Source of the DNA: DASQFI01 sp963780895
GTDB lineage: Bacteria > Acidobacteriota > Vicinamibacteria > Vicinamibacterales > SCN-69-37
Reading direction: 5' to 3'
Assembly: GCA_963780895.1 (NCBI GenBank)
Contig: CAWAEG010000001.1
Location: 806,001 to 870,000 of the forward strand
DNA: 64,000 nt
A model generated the notes under the pieces. The model was not told the origin of the DNA. It searched no databases and saw only the letters and a list, made by a program, of their open reading frames with translations. Below, in pieces: positions 1 to 9,011 of this stretch. The translations under genes and the position numbers were made by a program. Position 1 is the stretch's first letter. Each line of letters starts with the position of its first letter.

Positions 1-680
1 TCGTCGGCGTCGTCAACGACGTGCAGGTGAGCAACTCCGGCATTCAGTTCCCGGGCCGGGCGAGCGCTCCGATCATGGCCTCGCCGCTCGTCTTCATCCC
101 AGCCGCCCAGACGAACGACGGATTCTTCCAGATGTCTCATACCTGGTTCTCGCCGGTCTGGACCGTGCGCGCCGCTGGCGGCGTGAACGCCGGCCAGGTA
201 CTGCCGCGCGCGATCAACAGCGTCGATCCGCTCCTGCCCGTGAGCGACGTTCGGAGCATGACGGCCGTGCAGGCGGCCGCGATCTCGCAGCAGCGTCTTC
301 TGATGACGCTGGTCGTCGTGCTGGCGGTCGCGGCCGTGCTGCTCGCCGCGATCGGCATTCACGGCCTGATCGCGCATTCGGTCGCGGAGCGCCGTCGCGA
401 GTTCGGGATCCGCCTGGCCCTCGGCGCGACGGCCGGGCAGACGGTCCGCCAAGTGGCGTTCGGCGGCATCGCCCTGTCGATCGCCGGCGCGGTGATTGGT
501 GGCGCGCTTTCCGTCCTCTCCGTCGGCCTCGTGCAGTCCTTCCTCTGGGGGGTGGGCGAGCACGACCCGGCGACCTATATCGGCGTCGCCCTGCTCCTGC
601 TCGCCATCGCGACCGTGTCGAGCGTCATCCCGGCTCTCCGGATCCTTCGCCTGGATCCGGCAGAGACACTACGCAACTGA
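1..680 (+). CDS. ABC transporter permease, ADOP/MacB-FtsX type, C-terminal part
   Basis: This is the 3' end of a gene that begins before the window; the frame is open from base 3 and stops with TGA at 678-680. The visible part carries the end of a periplasmic MacB core domain and a C-terminal FtsX domain. It shows a hydrophobic segment around LVVVLAVAAVLLAAIG, the conserved cytoplasmic loop with ERRREFGIRLALGA, two more membrane segments and the typical ending ALRILRLDPAETLRN. This arrangement matches acidobacterial duplicated permeases. No ATPase gene is visible, but the upstream side is cut off. Substrate unknown. Confidence 0.9.
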   Translation, partial: VGVVNDVQVSNSGIQFPGRASAPIMASPLVFIPAAQTNDGFFQMSHTWFSPVWTVRAAGGVNAGQVLPRAINSVDPLLPVSDVRSMTAVQAAAISQQRLLMTLVVVLAVAAVLLAAIGIHGLIAHSVAERRREFGIRLALGATAGQTVRQVAFGGIALSIAGAVIGGALSVLSVGLVQSFLWGVGEHDPATYIGVALLLLAIATVSSVIPALRILRLDPAETLRN

Positions 681-702
681 AAAGCATTTCTCGGTACGAT
701 CG

Positions 703-1503
703 TCAGTGAGCGCTCTGATGTAGCGCGAAGACCGCTCCTTGCGGATCCTGGAGCACCGAGAACCACCCTTCGTTTCCGATCGCCATGGATTCGACGAAGG
801 CGCGGGCGCCGAGCTGCTTCGCCTTCGCGGTTGACGCGGGGCAGTCGGCGACCTCGACGTAGATCATCCAGTGCGGTGGCGCGTGCGGGTTCCCGTGCTG
901 AGGCGGAGGGACGCCGCCGATGACGTCCGGCCCGTTGGCGATGTGGTAGTAGCTGCCCGGAGTGGCCGGCTTCATCTCCTTGCCGTTCGTCATCTGCCAG
1001 CCGAAGAGGGCGCTGTAGAACGCGGCCGCGCGCGGCTGATCGCGGGTGTTGAGATCGGCCCACGAGACGCTGTGCGGCACGCCGCTCACGCCGGTCCCGG
1101 CGTGCTGCTTCGGCTGCCAGACGGAGAACACCGCGCCGGTCGGATCCTGGAGCACCGACATGCGGCCATGTTCGCCGACGTCGAACGGCGGAGAGATCAC
1201 CGTGCCGCCGAGCGTGGCCGCGCGGGCGGCCGCGGCATCCGCGTCGTCGACCGCGACGTAGAGGCCCCAGTTCGGCGGCACGCCCTGCCCGCGCTGTTCC
1301 GGCCGCATCGTGTACGCGGCGCCCACGTCCCGCCCATTCAACGTGAACATCGTGTAGACGTCGTCGGGCCCGATTGGCGAATCGGTGGATTCCCAGCCGA
1401 AGAGCGACTGGTAGAACTGCTTGGCCGCGTTCTGGTCGGTCGTCGCGAGCTCGAACCAGCAGAACGTGCCGGGCTTGTGCCGGTCGATGGGCATGGAAGT
1501 CAT
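703..1503 (-). CDS. VOC (glyoxalase/bleomycin-resistance fold) family protein, two-domain
   Basis: The 266-residue protein contains two tandem VOC domains, roughly residues 10-125 and 140-262. Each starts with an F-x-E/D-L-x-T-x-D/N segment (FCWFELATTDQNAAKQFY; SWADLNTRDQPRAAAFY) followed by FYxxLFGW and ends in SVLQDPxGAVF. It resembles CFP30-like or hydroxylase-type proteins of the glyoxalase superfamily, which bind a divalent metal or small ligands; the substrate cannot be told. There is no signal peptide, so it should be cytoplasmic. Its start codon overlaps the stop of the upstream small gene by four bases (ATGA), which implies translational coupling in a glnS-led transcript. Confidence 0.85.
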   Translation of the reverse strand: MTSMPIDRHKPGTFCWFELATTDQNAAKQFYQSLFGWESTDSPIGPDDVYTMFTLNGRDVGAAYTMRPEQRGQGVPPNWGLYVAVDDADAAAARAATLGGTVISPPFDVGEHGRMSVLQDPTGAVFSVWQPKQHAGTGVSGVPHSVSWADLNTRDQPRAAAFYSALFGWQMTNGKEMKPATPGSYYHIANGPDVIGGVPPPQHGNPHAPPHWMIYVEVADCPASTAKAKQLGARAFVESMAIGNEGWFSVLQDPQGAVFALHQSAH

Positions 1504-1886
1504 CGGATCTTGATGGTGGCCCGATAGCTGTCGGGATCCGTCGGCTGGCTCCCGACCGGGTGCGGAACCAATTCCTGGAACTCGACCACAACGCCACGGT
1601 GCGTGACCGCGCGTTTGGCCGGATCATTGAGCTGCAGCTGGTAGCGACCCGACACGCCTTTCACCTGAACGGTGAACTCGGCGGTCGCCTCGCCGGCCCA
1701 GACGCAGGTGACATTCAACGGACACCGCGAGTCGGAGACGATCCGGTGGAACGTGACGATCGCTGCGCCGGAGTGCGTTGTCTGACCTGCCACGATGATC
1801 ACCGTCGCCGAGCTGGTCGGTGATGTTCCGATCGCGCAGACGAAAGTCGGCAGCGTCAGTGCCGCGACGATGATGACAGCGCGCAT
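1500..1886 (-). CDS. small exported protein of unknown function
   Basis: A 128-residue protein with an N-terminal signal peptide (hydrophobic stretch about residues 3-19, cleavage likely after CAIG). The mature part contains a two-cysteine motif, DSRCPLNVTCVWAGEA, seen in a group of uncharacterised secreted bacterial proteins; the two cysteines could form a disulfide. The rest looks like a small all-beta domain. It lies six bases after glnS and overlaps the VOC gene by ATGA, so the three are probably cotranscribed. The pairing with glnS does not suggest a function. Confidence 0.75.
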   Translation of the reverse strand: MRAVIIVAALTLPTFVCAIGTSPTSSATVIIVAGQTTHSGAAIVTFHRIVSDSRCPLNVTCVWAGEATAEFTVQVKGVSGRYQLQLNDPAKRAVTHRGVVVEFQELVPHPVGSQPTDPDSYRATIKIR

Positions 1887-1892
1887 GGCCTG

Positions 1893-3584
1893 CTACAGCC
1901 GTTCCTTGATTTTCGCCCAGGTGTCCTTGAGTGTCACGGTCCGGTTGAACACCGGCGTCCCCGGCTTCGAGTCGGGATCGGCGCAGAAATAGCCGAGCCG
2001 TTCGAACTGGTACCGCGCGCCAGGCTCGGCCGAGGCCAGGCCCGGTTCCACTTTGGATCCGCGGATCACGTCGAGCGACCGCGGATTGAGCTGCGTCAGA
2101 AAATCCGTCTCGCCGGCGCCGGGCGATTCAACCGTGAACAGCCGGTCGTACAGGCGCACTTCAGCGTCGATCGCGTGCGGGGCGGACACCCAGTGCAGCG
2201 TGGCCTTGACCTTGCGGCCGTCGGGAGCATCGCCGCCCCGCGTGGCCGGATCGTACGTGGCGCGCAACTCGACCACGTTTCCCGCCGCGTCCTTCACGAC
2301 GTCGGTGCACGTGATCAGGTACGCGTTGCGCAGCCGCACTTCGCGCCCGGGCGCGAGCCTGAAGAACTTCTTCGGCGGATCGAGCATGAAGTCGTCCTGC
2401 TCGATGTACAGCACGCGGGAGAACGGCACCTGGCGCGTGCCGGCCGACGGATCCTCCGGATTGTTCACGAGGTCCATCTGCTCGACCCGGTCATCGGGAT
2501 AGTTGTCGAGCACGACCTTGAGCGGACGCAGGACGGCCATCGCGCGCGGCGCCCGTTTGTTGAGATCTTCGCGCACGCAGAACTCGAGGAGCCCCACGTC
2601 CAGGACGTTTTCGCGCTTCGCGACGCCGATCTCGTCGCAGAACCGCCGGATGGATTCCGGCGTGTACCCTCGCCGCCGGAGACCTGAGATCGTCGGCATG
2701 CGCGGGTCGTCCCACCCCGAGACGTGTTTGTCGGTCACGAGCTGCAGCAGCTTCCGCTTGCTCATCACCGTGTAGGTCAGGTTGAGCCGCGCGAACTCGA
2801 TCTGCTGCGGCGTGCCCGGCAGCGGCAGGCTCTGCACCAGCCAGTCATAGAGCGGCCGATGGTCCTCGAACTCGAGCGTGCAGATCGAGTGCGTGATCCG
2901 CTCGAGCGCGTCCGAGATCGGATGCGCATAGTCGTACATCGGATAGATGCACCACGCGTCTCCGGTGCGGTGATGGTGCGCGCGGCGGATGCGGTAGAGC
3001 ACCGGGTCGCGCATGTTGAGATTCGGCGACGACATGTCGATCTTCGCTCGCAGCACGCGCGCGCCGTCCGGAAACTCTCCGGCCCGCATCCGGCGGAAGA
3101 GATCGAGGCTCTCGTCGACGGATCGGTTCCGGTGCGGGCTTTCGCGGCCGGGCTGCTTCAGCGTGCCCCGGTACTCGCGGATCTGGTCGGCCGTCAGATC
3201 GTCCACGTAGGCCTTGCCGTCGCGGATGAGCGCTTCGGCGCAGTCGTAGAGCTGCTGAAAGTAGTCCGAGGCGTAGTAGAGCCGGTCATCCCACGAAAAC
3301 CCGACCCACCGCACGTCCTCCTGAATCGAGTCGACGTACTCGACGTCTTCGGTGACCGGGTTCGTGTCGTCGAAGCGGAGGTTGCAGGCGCCGCCAAAAT
3401 CGCGGGCGATGCCGAAGTTCAGGCAGATCGACTTTGCATGCCCGATGTGCAGATACCCGTTGGGCTCGGGGGGGAACCGGGTGGCCACCCGGCCGCCGTG
3501 TCTTCCGCTGGCGTTGTCGGCGGTGATGATCTCGCGGATGAAGTCGAGCCGTCCGGGGGCCTCGGGTGTGACAGGCGACGACAT
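1893..3584 (-). CDS. glnS: glutaminyl-tRNA synthetase
   Basis: Class I aminoacyl-tRNA synthetase that charges tRNA-Gln with glutamine in the cytoplasm. The Rossmann catalytic core begins with RFPPEPNGYLHIGHAKS, which contains the HIGH signature, and the KMSKS-type loop is VMSKRKL. The C-terminal half is the two-barrel anticodon-binding region typical of GlnRS, ending in DSKPGTPVFNRTVTLKDTWAK. Length (563 residues) is normal. An in-frame TTG lies 9 bases upstream, but the ATG at 3584 gives the expected N-terminus, so I place the start there. GlnRS in bacteria outside Gammaproteobacteria was acquired laterally from eukaryotes and is known in several Acidobacteriota. Confidence 0.97.
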   Translation of the reverse strand: MSSPVTPEAPGRLDFIREIITADNASGRHGGRVATRFPPEPNGYLHIGHAKSICLNFGIARDFGGACNLRFDDTNPVTEDVEYVDSIQEDVRWVGFSWDDRLYYASDYFQQLYDCAEALIRDGKAYVDDLTADQIREYRGTLKQPGRESPHRNRSVDESLDLFRRMRAGEFPDGARVLRAKIDMSSPNLNMRDPVLYRIRRAHHHRTGDAWCIYPMYDYAHPISDALERITHSICTLEFEDHRPLYDWLVQSLPLPGTPQQIEFARLNLTYTVMSKRKLLQLVTDKHVSGWDDPRMPTISGLRRRGYTPESIRRFCDEIGVAKRENVLDVGLLEFCVREDLNKRAPRAMAVLRPLKVVLDNYPDDRVEQMDLVNNPEDPSAGTRQVPFSRVLYIEQDDFMLDPPKKFFRLAPGREVRLRNAYLITCTDVVKDAAGNVVELRATYDPATRGGDAPDGRKVKATLHWVSAPHAIDAEVRLYDRLFTVESPGAGETDFLTQLNPRSLDVIRGSKVEPGLASAEPGARYQFERLGYFCADPDSKPGTPVFNRTVTLKDTWAKIKERL

Positions 3585-3654
3585 ACCTGTCAATTCTACC
3601 GGCTCGGGCTGCTAGATCTCCCGAGGTACGACATTCGCATATCCGCCGGGCCAG

Positions 3655-5172
3655 ATGGTGGAATCCGTGCCCGACTCCCCGCCGACGGATCAGTCCACAG
3701 GCTTCACAGACGCTCAAACCGGCATTAGCGGGCTCGACAACGTGCTCGGCGGAGGGCTTACCCGGAACCGGCTGTATGTGGTGGAGGGTGTCCCCGGATC
3801 CGGCAAGACCACGCTCGCGCTTCGGTTCCTGACCGAAGGCGCCCGGACCGGCGAGCCGGTGCTCTACATCACGTTGTCCGAAACCGAAGAAGAGCTGCGG
3901 GCCGCAGCGCGATCGCACGACTGGTCGCTCGACGGCGTGACGATCCGGCAAATCGCGCCCGCGCCGGACAGCCTCCAGCCCGGATCGCAGTACACGATGT
4001 TCCATCCATCGGAAGTCGAGCTGGGCGAGACGATTCGCGTCGTGCTTTTCGAGGTCGAGCGTACCAAGCCGGTCCGCGTCGTGATCGATTCGCTGTCGGA
4101 GCTGCGCCTGCTTGCCGGGAACGCGCTGCGCTACCGCCGCCAGATTCTGGTGCTCAAGCAGTTTTTTTCGGGACAGCAGTGCACCGTGCTGCTGCTCGAC
4201 GATCTCACGGCCGCCGACCGCGACCTTCAGGTGCAGAGCATCGCCCATGGTGTCCTGCACCTCGAGCACATTGCGTCTGATTTCGGCAGCGAGCGCCGGC
4301 GGCTTCGCGTCATCAAATACCGGGGACGGGCCTACCGCGGGGGGTATCACGACTTCCTCATCCTGAAAGGCGGTTTGCAGGTCTTCCCACGGCTTGTCGC
4401 CGCCGAACACCGGCAGGCGCGCGGGAACGAACGAATGGAGAGCGGTCTGGCGGCCCTCGACGCGCTCCTCGGCGGAGGGATCGACGCCGGCACGAGCACG
4501 CTCATCGTCGGCGCCGCCGGTGTCGGCAAGTCGACGCTCGCCTCGTTGTTCGTTTCGGCCGCCTCGGCACGCGGGCAAAGCAGCGCGATGTTCCTCTTTG
4601 ACGAATCGATCCAGACGCTGCTGTCCCGGTCAGCCGGGCTCGGCATCGGTCTCGAGGAGCAGGTCAGGACCGGTCGCGTCAGCCTCCAGCCCGTCGATCC
4701 GGCGGAGCTCTCGCCGGGCGAGTTCGCGCACTCGATTCGGCGGGCCGTCGAAGACCAAGGCGCGCGAATCGTGGTCATCGATAGCCTGAACGGCTATCTC
4801 AATGCGATGCCCGACGAACGATTCCTCGCGGTGCAGCTGCATGAGCTGCTCAGTTATCTCGGTCAGCAGGGCGTCGCGACGCTCATCATCGGCGCCCACC
4901 AGGGCCTGATCGGATCGCAGATGACGACGCCGATGGATGCGAGCTACCTGGCCGATGCCGTGCTGCTGCTCAGGTATTTCGAAGCGGGCGGGGAAGTCCG
5001 GCAGGCGATTTCCGTCATGAAAAAGCGTGGAGGCGAACACGAACGGACGATCCGTGAGTTCCGGCTCGCGAACGGCGCCATCGAAGTGGGCGAGCCGCTC
5101 CGGAAGTTCCGGGGGGTGCTCACCGGTGTGCCTCAGTACGAGGCCGGCGACGCTCCCACGGTTCGCAAATGA
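3655..5172 (+). CDS. KaiC-like double RecA-domain ATPase
   Basis: The 505-residue protein has two KaiC/RecA domains, about residues 22-245 and 260-490. Walker A motifs are GVPGSGKTT (45-53) and GAAGVGKST (286-294); Walker B-like segments are VRVVIDSLSELR and RIVVIDSLNGY. Paired acidic residues follow beta 2 in domain 1 (LSETEEEL), while domain 2 has FDES. The C-terminal part contains the KaiC-family run VLLLRYFEAGGEVRQAISVM. In cyanobacteria KaiC is an ATPase and autokinase of the clock; in heterotrophs such proteins are signalling ATPases of mostly unknown role. No kaiA or kaiB is present. The stop overlaps the next kinase gene (ATGA), so the two are coupled. Confidence 0.92.
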   Translation: MVESVPDSPPTDQSTGFTDAQTGISGLDNVLGGGLTRNRLYVVEGVPGSGKTTLALRFLTEGARTGEPVLYITLSETEEELRAAARSHDWSLDGVTIRQIAPAPDSLQPGSQYTMFHPSEVELGETIRVVLFEVERTKPVRVVIDSLSELRLLAGNALRYRRQILVLKQFFSGQQCTVLLLDDLTAADRDLQVQSIAHGVLHLEHIASDFGSERRRLRVIKYRGRAYRGGYHDFLILKGGLQVFPRLVAAEHRQARGNERMESGLAALDALLGGGIDAGTSTLIVGAAGVGKSTLASLFVSAASARGQSSAMFLFDESIQTLLSRSAGLGIGLEEQVRTGRVSLQPVDPAELSPGEFAHSIRRAVEDQGARIVVIDSLNGYLNAMPDERFLAVQLHELLSYLGQQGVATLIIGAHQGLIGSQMTTPMDASYLADAVLLLRYFEAGGEVRQAISVMKKRGGEHERTIREFRLANGAIEVGEPLRKFRGVLTGVPQYEAGDAPTVRK

Positions 5173-6806
5173 CGACCCTCCTCAGGCCGTCGGCGGAAGA
5201 ACAGCGGGTACTGATCCTGACGCCCACGGGGCGCGACGGGTCGATGGCCGTCGATCTGCTGCGCGACGCCGGCATCACCGGCGTCACCTGCGAGGATCTC
5301 GGCGACCTGTCGCGCGGAATCGACGCTGGCGTCGCCGCGGTGCTCATCGCCGAGGAAGCGCTGGCCGACGACCAGTACGGATCGTTCGCGCGCGCCCTGG
5401 CGCACCAGCCGGCGTGGTCTGATCTGCCCGTCGTCCTGCTGGCGAGCCAGGGCGCCGATTCCGAATCGGTCGCCCGCGCGGTCCGGACGCTCGGCAACGT
5501 CACGCTGCTCGAACGGCCGACGCGAGTGGCGGCCCTGGTCAGCGCGATCCGAAGCGCGCTCCGCGCGCGCGAGCGTCAGTACCAGATTCGCGCGCACCTG
5601 CGGCATCGCGACCAGGTAGCCGCGTCGCTGAACGAGGCGGACCGCCGGAAAGACGAGTTCCTCGCGATGCTGGCGCACGAGCTGCGGAACCCGCTCGCGC
5701 CCATCTCCAACGCGATCCAGGTGCTCCGGCTGGCGGAAACGGCCGATCCGGTCGCGGCGCGCATGTGCGAAGTGATGCAGCGCCAGATCGATCACATGGT
5801 CAGGCTCGTCGACGACCTGCTGGAGGTCTCGCGGATCACCCGCGGAAAGATCACGCTCCATCGCGAGCATGCCGATCTGATCGGGGTCATTCGAAACGCG
5901 GTCGACATCAGCCGGCCGCTCATCGACGCTGCCGGGCACCGTTTGTCGATTCATGCCCTCGACACGCCAATCCCCGTTGACGGGGATCCGGTGCGCCTGG
6001 GCCAGATCCTCGCCAATCTCCTGAACAACGCGGCGAAGTACACGCCGCAGGGCGGACGAATCACCGTGACGGCCCAGAAACGTGATGGCCGCGCGGTCGT
6101 GTCGGTCCGCGACAACGGCGTGGGCATCTCCGCCGAGATGCTCGGCCGGGTCTTCGACCTCTTCACGCAGGGCTCGCCCGCGTCGTTCGAAGGACGCGCG
6201 GGCCTGGGCATTGGCTTGACGCTCGTCCGGCAGCTGGTGGAGCTCCACGGCGGCACCGTCGAGGCGTTCAGCGAAGGATTGGGGAAGGGCAGCGAGTTCG
6301 TGATCACGCTGCCGCTGCTCATCGGCGACGACACCCGGTACGAGCAGACCGCCGAGGCCGCCGAGCCCGATCGGCGGCTTCGCGGGCACAGGGTCCTCAT
6401 CGTGGACGACAACGTCGATGCGGCCGACAGCATGGGAGTGCTGCTCGAAATGCTGGGCGCCGAGGCGCGCGTCGTCTATGGCGGCGAGACCGCGCTCGAG
6501 ACGCTGGACACATTTCATCCGTCGGCCGTGCTCCTCGACATCGGCATGCCGGAGATGGATGGGTACGAAGTCGCACGCCGGATCCGCGAGCGGCCCAACC
6601 ATCAGCACGTGAAACTCGTGGCGATCACCGGGTGGGGACAGGCGGAAGATCGACGCCGGTCGCAGGACGCGGGATTCGACGAGCACCTCACCAAGCCGCC
6701 CGATCTCGAGCGGCTGAAGCACGTGCTGATGTCACAGGGGCCTGCCGGCAAGGCCGTCGCTCCGAGACCACAGGCCCGCGGCACAAGGCCGCCCGATCTG
6801 CGGTGA
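5169..6806 (+). CDS. hybrid sensor histidine kinase / response regulator
   Basis: A 545-residue soluble kinase with no membrane segment. Order: an N-terminal receiver-like domain (about 10-120) that lacks an obvious phospho-acceptor Asp at the usual place; a charged linker; HisKA with AHELRNP (phospho-acceptor His170); HATPase with the N box LNNAAKYTP, G1 DNGVGIS and G2 GLGIGLTL; and a C-terminal receiver with VLIVDDN and the acceptor Asp457 in VLLDIGMPEMDG. There is no DNA-binding output, so it should pass phosphate on or act by protein contact. The four-base overlap with the KaiC-like gene makes KaiC the likely partner, a pairing that recurs in soil bacteria. Confidence 0.93.
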   Translation: MTTLLRPSAEEQRVLILTPTGRDGSMAVDLLRDAGITGVTCEDLGDLSRGIDAGVAAVLIAEEALADDQYGSFARALAHQPAWSDLPVVLLASQGADSESVARAVRTLGNVTLLERPTRVAALVSAIRSALRARERQYQIRAHLRHRDQVAASLNEADRRKDEFLAMLAHELRNPLAPISNAIQVLRLAETADPVAARMCEVMQRQIDHMVRLVDDLLEVSRITRGKITLHREHADLIGVIRNAVDISRPLIDAAGHRLSIHALDTPIPVDGDPVRLGQILANLLNNAAKYTPQGGRITVTAQKRDGRAVVSVRDNGVGISAEMLGRVFDLFTQGSPASFEGRAGLGIGLTLVRQLVELHGGTVEAFSEGLGKGSEFVITLPLLIGDDTRYEQTAEAAEPDRRLRGHRVLIVDDNVDAADSMGVLLEMLGAEARVVYGGETALETLDTFHPSAVLLDIGMPEMDGYEVARRIRERPNHQHVKLVAITGWGQAEDRRRSQDAGFDEHLTKPPDLERLKHVLMSQGPAGKAVAPRPQARGTRPPDLR

Positions 6807-6813
6807 GTCCTTT

Positions 6814-7029
6814 TCAGGCTTCGAGCAGGAACCAGTGAATGTAGCCGCACTCGGCGCAGACATAACAGTCGGCGCTCGGCTGAACCCACTCGAGGTTAAA
6901 GAACGACGCGACGGCCGTGTGTAGCTGAGCGTGCCGGTGCCAGAACAGATCGTGGTGGCAGATCTCGCACCGCAACCGGTGTCCTTTGACTGTGGCGTGT
7001 TCAGGCTCGGCCTGGCCGAAAAGTCCCAT
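6814..7029 (-). CDS. small zinc-ribbon protein
   Basis: A 71-residue protein with two CxxC knuckles, RCEIC near residue 21 and CYVCAEC near the C-terminus, ending GYIHWFL. This is the layout of small nucleic-acid-binding zinc-ribbon proteins (DUF2082-like), where four Cys hold one zinc. The segment between the knuckles (HRHAQLHTAVASFFNLEW) is also family-like. It starts five bases after the stop of the PQQ-type propeller gene and is probably cotranscribed with it. Its role is unknown; it may bind RNA, DNA or a protein. Confidence 0.8.
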   Translation of the reverse strand: MGLFGQAEPEHATVKGHRLRCEICHHDLFWHRHAQLHTAVASFFNLEWVQPSADCYVCAECGYIHWFLLEA

Positions 7030-7034
7030 GTTCG

Positions 7035-8342
7035 TTACTTCACCGCGATGCAGTACAGATGTTTGTACCCGCGCAGGTAGATCTCGCCGTCCACGAGGGC
7101 CGGTGACGCATCGAACCCATCGTCAAGCTTGTTGACCGCGAGCATCTCGATCTTCGGTCCGTGTTTCAGCACGACGGTCGAGCCTTCGCGGCCCGGAATG
7201 TAGACGCGACCGGCGGCGCCCACCGGTGACGCGAAGACCTCCTGCAGGCCGTCGAGGCGCTGGGCCTGATAGTGTGGCGTGCCGCTTTTCGCATCGAAAG
7301 CCGACAAGATCCCGTTGTTCGACTTCAGGACGTACAGGATGTTCTCGTAAAGCACTGGCGACGGCACGTACGGTGTGTCGCGGTCGAGCGTCCAAGCGAT
7401 CGCGGGCGTGCCCGTGATGTCGCCCTTGGCCTCGTTCAGGTGGATGGCTTTCAGGCTGTTGCCCCGGAACCCCGCCGTCAGAAACACCATGCCGTCCGCT
7501 GCCACCGGCGTCGGAATCGGGTTCATCGTCAGTCCCGACGTGAACCAGACGACATCGCCTGTCTGCAGGTCGTAGCTCACGACCTGGTTCATCGCGCCGG
7601 TGACCACTTGCGCCCGTCCATTCACCGTGACGACGAGCGGGGTCGCCCACGTGTCGATCTCTTTACGCTCCTTCCGCCAGAGCTCGGCGCCGGTCCGCTT
7701 GTCGAGCGCGACGATGAACGACTGCCCCTGGTGATCCCAGACGATGACGAGATGATTGCCGTGCAGGGCCGGCGTGCTCCCTTCCCCGAACGTACTGCGC
7801 ATCCGCTTGTCGCCGAGATCCTTTTCCCAGACGAGCTTGCCGTTCATGTCGTACGCGTAGTAGCCCCGTGACTCGAACGACGCGATCAGGTGTTCGCCGT
7901 CGGTCGCGGCCGACGCAGATGCCCACGTGCCGTTTTCCGGATGCGACGCCTCGTGCGGCGTTTCTTCCTTGGCCACGCGTTCCCAGACGACCTTGCCGCT
8001 CTTTCGATCGAGCGCCATGACGACGTATCTGTGCGCGACCGGCGTGCGTCCGAGCGGCGCGTGCGCCGCCGCGCCCTCGACGGTGGTCGGCACCGCGGTC
8101 GTCACGAACACGCGGTCGCCCCAGACCACCGGTGTCGCCGAGCCGCGGCCAGGGATTTCGACCTTCCAGCGGATGTTCTTCCCTTCGGCCCATTCAAGGG
8201 GCGGCGTTGCGCTCCTCGACACGCCGGTCCCGTGCGGGCCGCGCCACTGTGGCCAGAAGCGATCCGCGGTCTGCTGGGCGGCCGGGGCGGCGGCAAGGGC
8301 AAGACCGAAGACTAGCGGCAGCAGGCAGAGGTGTTTCAGCAT
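7035..8342 (-). CDS. exported PQQ-like beta-propeller protein
   Basis: A 435-residue protein with a signal peptide (MLKHLCLLPLVFGLALAAA, cleavage near PAAQQ). Repeated blades contain the outer-membrane assembly/PQQ dehydrogenase type motif, e.g. VVMALDRKSGKVVWE, FIVALDKRTGAELWR, VVSYDLQTGDVVWF and SAFDAKSGTPHY. The start of the mature part, WPQWRGPHGTGVS, is typical of a large acidobacterial and planctomycete family of such propellers. Periplasmic; neither catalytic residues of quinoprotein dehydrogenases nor a haem site are seen, so it is more likely a scaffold or binding protein. It heads a two-gene unit with the zinc-ribbon gene. Confidence 0.88.
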   Translation of the reverse strand: MLKHLCLLPLVFGLALAAAPAAQQTADRFWPQWRGPHGTGVSRSATPPLEWAEGKNIRWKVEIPGRGSATPVVWGDRVFVTTAVPTTVEGAAAHAPLGRTPVAHRYVVMALDRKSGKVVWERVAKEETPHEASHPENGTWASASAATDGEHLIASFESRGYYAYDMNGKLVWEKDLGDKRMRSTFGEGSTPALHGNHLVIVWDHQGQSFIVALDKRTGAELWRKERKEIDTWATPLVVTVNGRAQVVTGAMNQVVSYDLQTGDVVWFTSGLTMNPIPTPVAADGMVFLTAGFRGNSLKAIHLNEAKGDITGTPAIAWTLDRDTPYVPSPVLYENILYVLKSNNGILSAFDAKSGTPHYQAQRLDGLQEVFASPVGAAGRVYIPGREGSTVVLKHGPKIEMLAVNKLDDGFDASPALVDGEIYLRGYKHLYCIAVK

Positions 8343-8410
8343 GGTGATTTTCTAGATACTACGGTGGGGGGTCGGGCGTTGACCTCTGTCTACGGCAAAG
8401 AGCTAAAAGC

Positions 8411-8491
8411 ATTCATGAAGGTCATGAAGGACGTGAAGGACATGAAGAAGAGCTCTCCTTCATGATCTTCAGGCTCTCCATGTCCTTCATG
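8411..8491. repeat. CATGAAGG inverted repeat array
   Basis: Direct copies of CATGAAGG/C with 1-3 base spacers (8414-8450) are followed by inverted copies (8458-8491), so the stretch can fold into an imperfect hairpin. It fills most of the 144-base gap between the bcp and propeller genes. The inverted arm also supplies the TGA stop of bcp at 8487-8489. Related arrays occur at 23283-23398 and 59094-59145. Confidence 0.8.
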
Positions 8492-8952
8492 TTTGCTTTT
8501 TGATCTCCTCCAGCACGTCCTCGGCGTGTCCATCGACCTTGACGTTGTCCCAGCGCTTCGCGACCTTGCCGGCGCCGTCGATCAGGTAGGTGGTCCTGGC
8601 GATGCCCAGGTACTCACGCCCGTAGCGTGACTTTCTTTTGCCACACGCCATACTTCTCGGCGACGGCGTGGTCGGGATCGGCGAGGAGCGGGAAGTTCAG
8701 GCTGTACTTGCTCGCGAACTTCGCCTTGCTCTTCTCGTCGAGAATACTGACCCCCAGCACTTGAGCCTTGCCGCCCTGGAAGCGCGGGAGGTTGTCGCGG
8801 AACGCGCACGCCTCGGCGGTACACCCGGGCGTATCGTCCTTCGGATAGAAGTACAGAACGACTGGGCGCCCCTCGTAGTCGGAGAGCGTGTGCGTCCGAC
8901 CGTCCTGATCCTTTAGTGCAAAAGCGGGCGCTTTCTTGCCAGTTTCGATCAT
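8487..8952 (-). pseudogene. bcp: thioredoxin-dependent peroxiredoxin (Bcp/PrxQ), frameshifted
   Basis: The gene reads from ATG at 8952 as a PrxQ-type peroxiredoxin with TPGCTAEACAF, which holds the peroxidatic Cys and, five residues later, the resolving Cys. The frame breaks after KYGVWQKK at about 8630-8640, where an extra A lies in an AAAGAAAG run. Removing one A restores SRYGREYLGIARTTYLID and a normal C-terminus that stops at 8487-8489 (family length about 154 residues). The total span is one base more than a multiple of three. It may be a sequencing error in an A-rich run or a recent inactivation. The enzyme reduces hydroperoxides in the cytoplasm with thioredoxin. Confidence 0.85.
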
Positions 8953-9011
8953 GGGTTTCCTTGACTTGATTCCCGTTGGTCGTATGATGGCCGTTGGTAG
9001 GAGCCTACACC

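Noticed and set aside
5133..6722. 529-residue minus-strand ORF opposite the kinase
   Set aside because: Antisense shadow; the kinase motifs on the plus strand are complete.
8411..8491. Possible CRISPR or integron repeats
   Set aside because: Units are 8 bases with 1-3 base spacers and mirrored halves.
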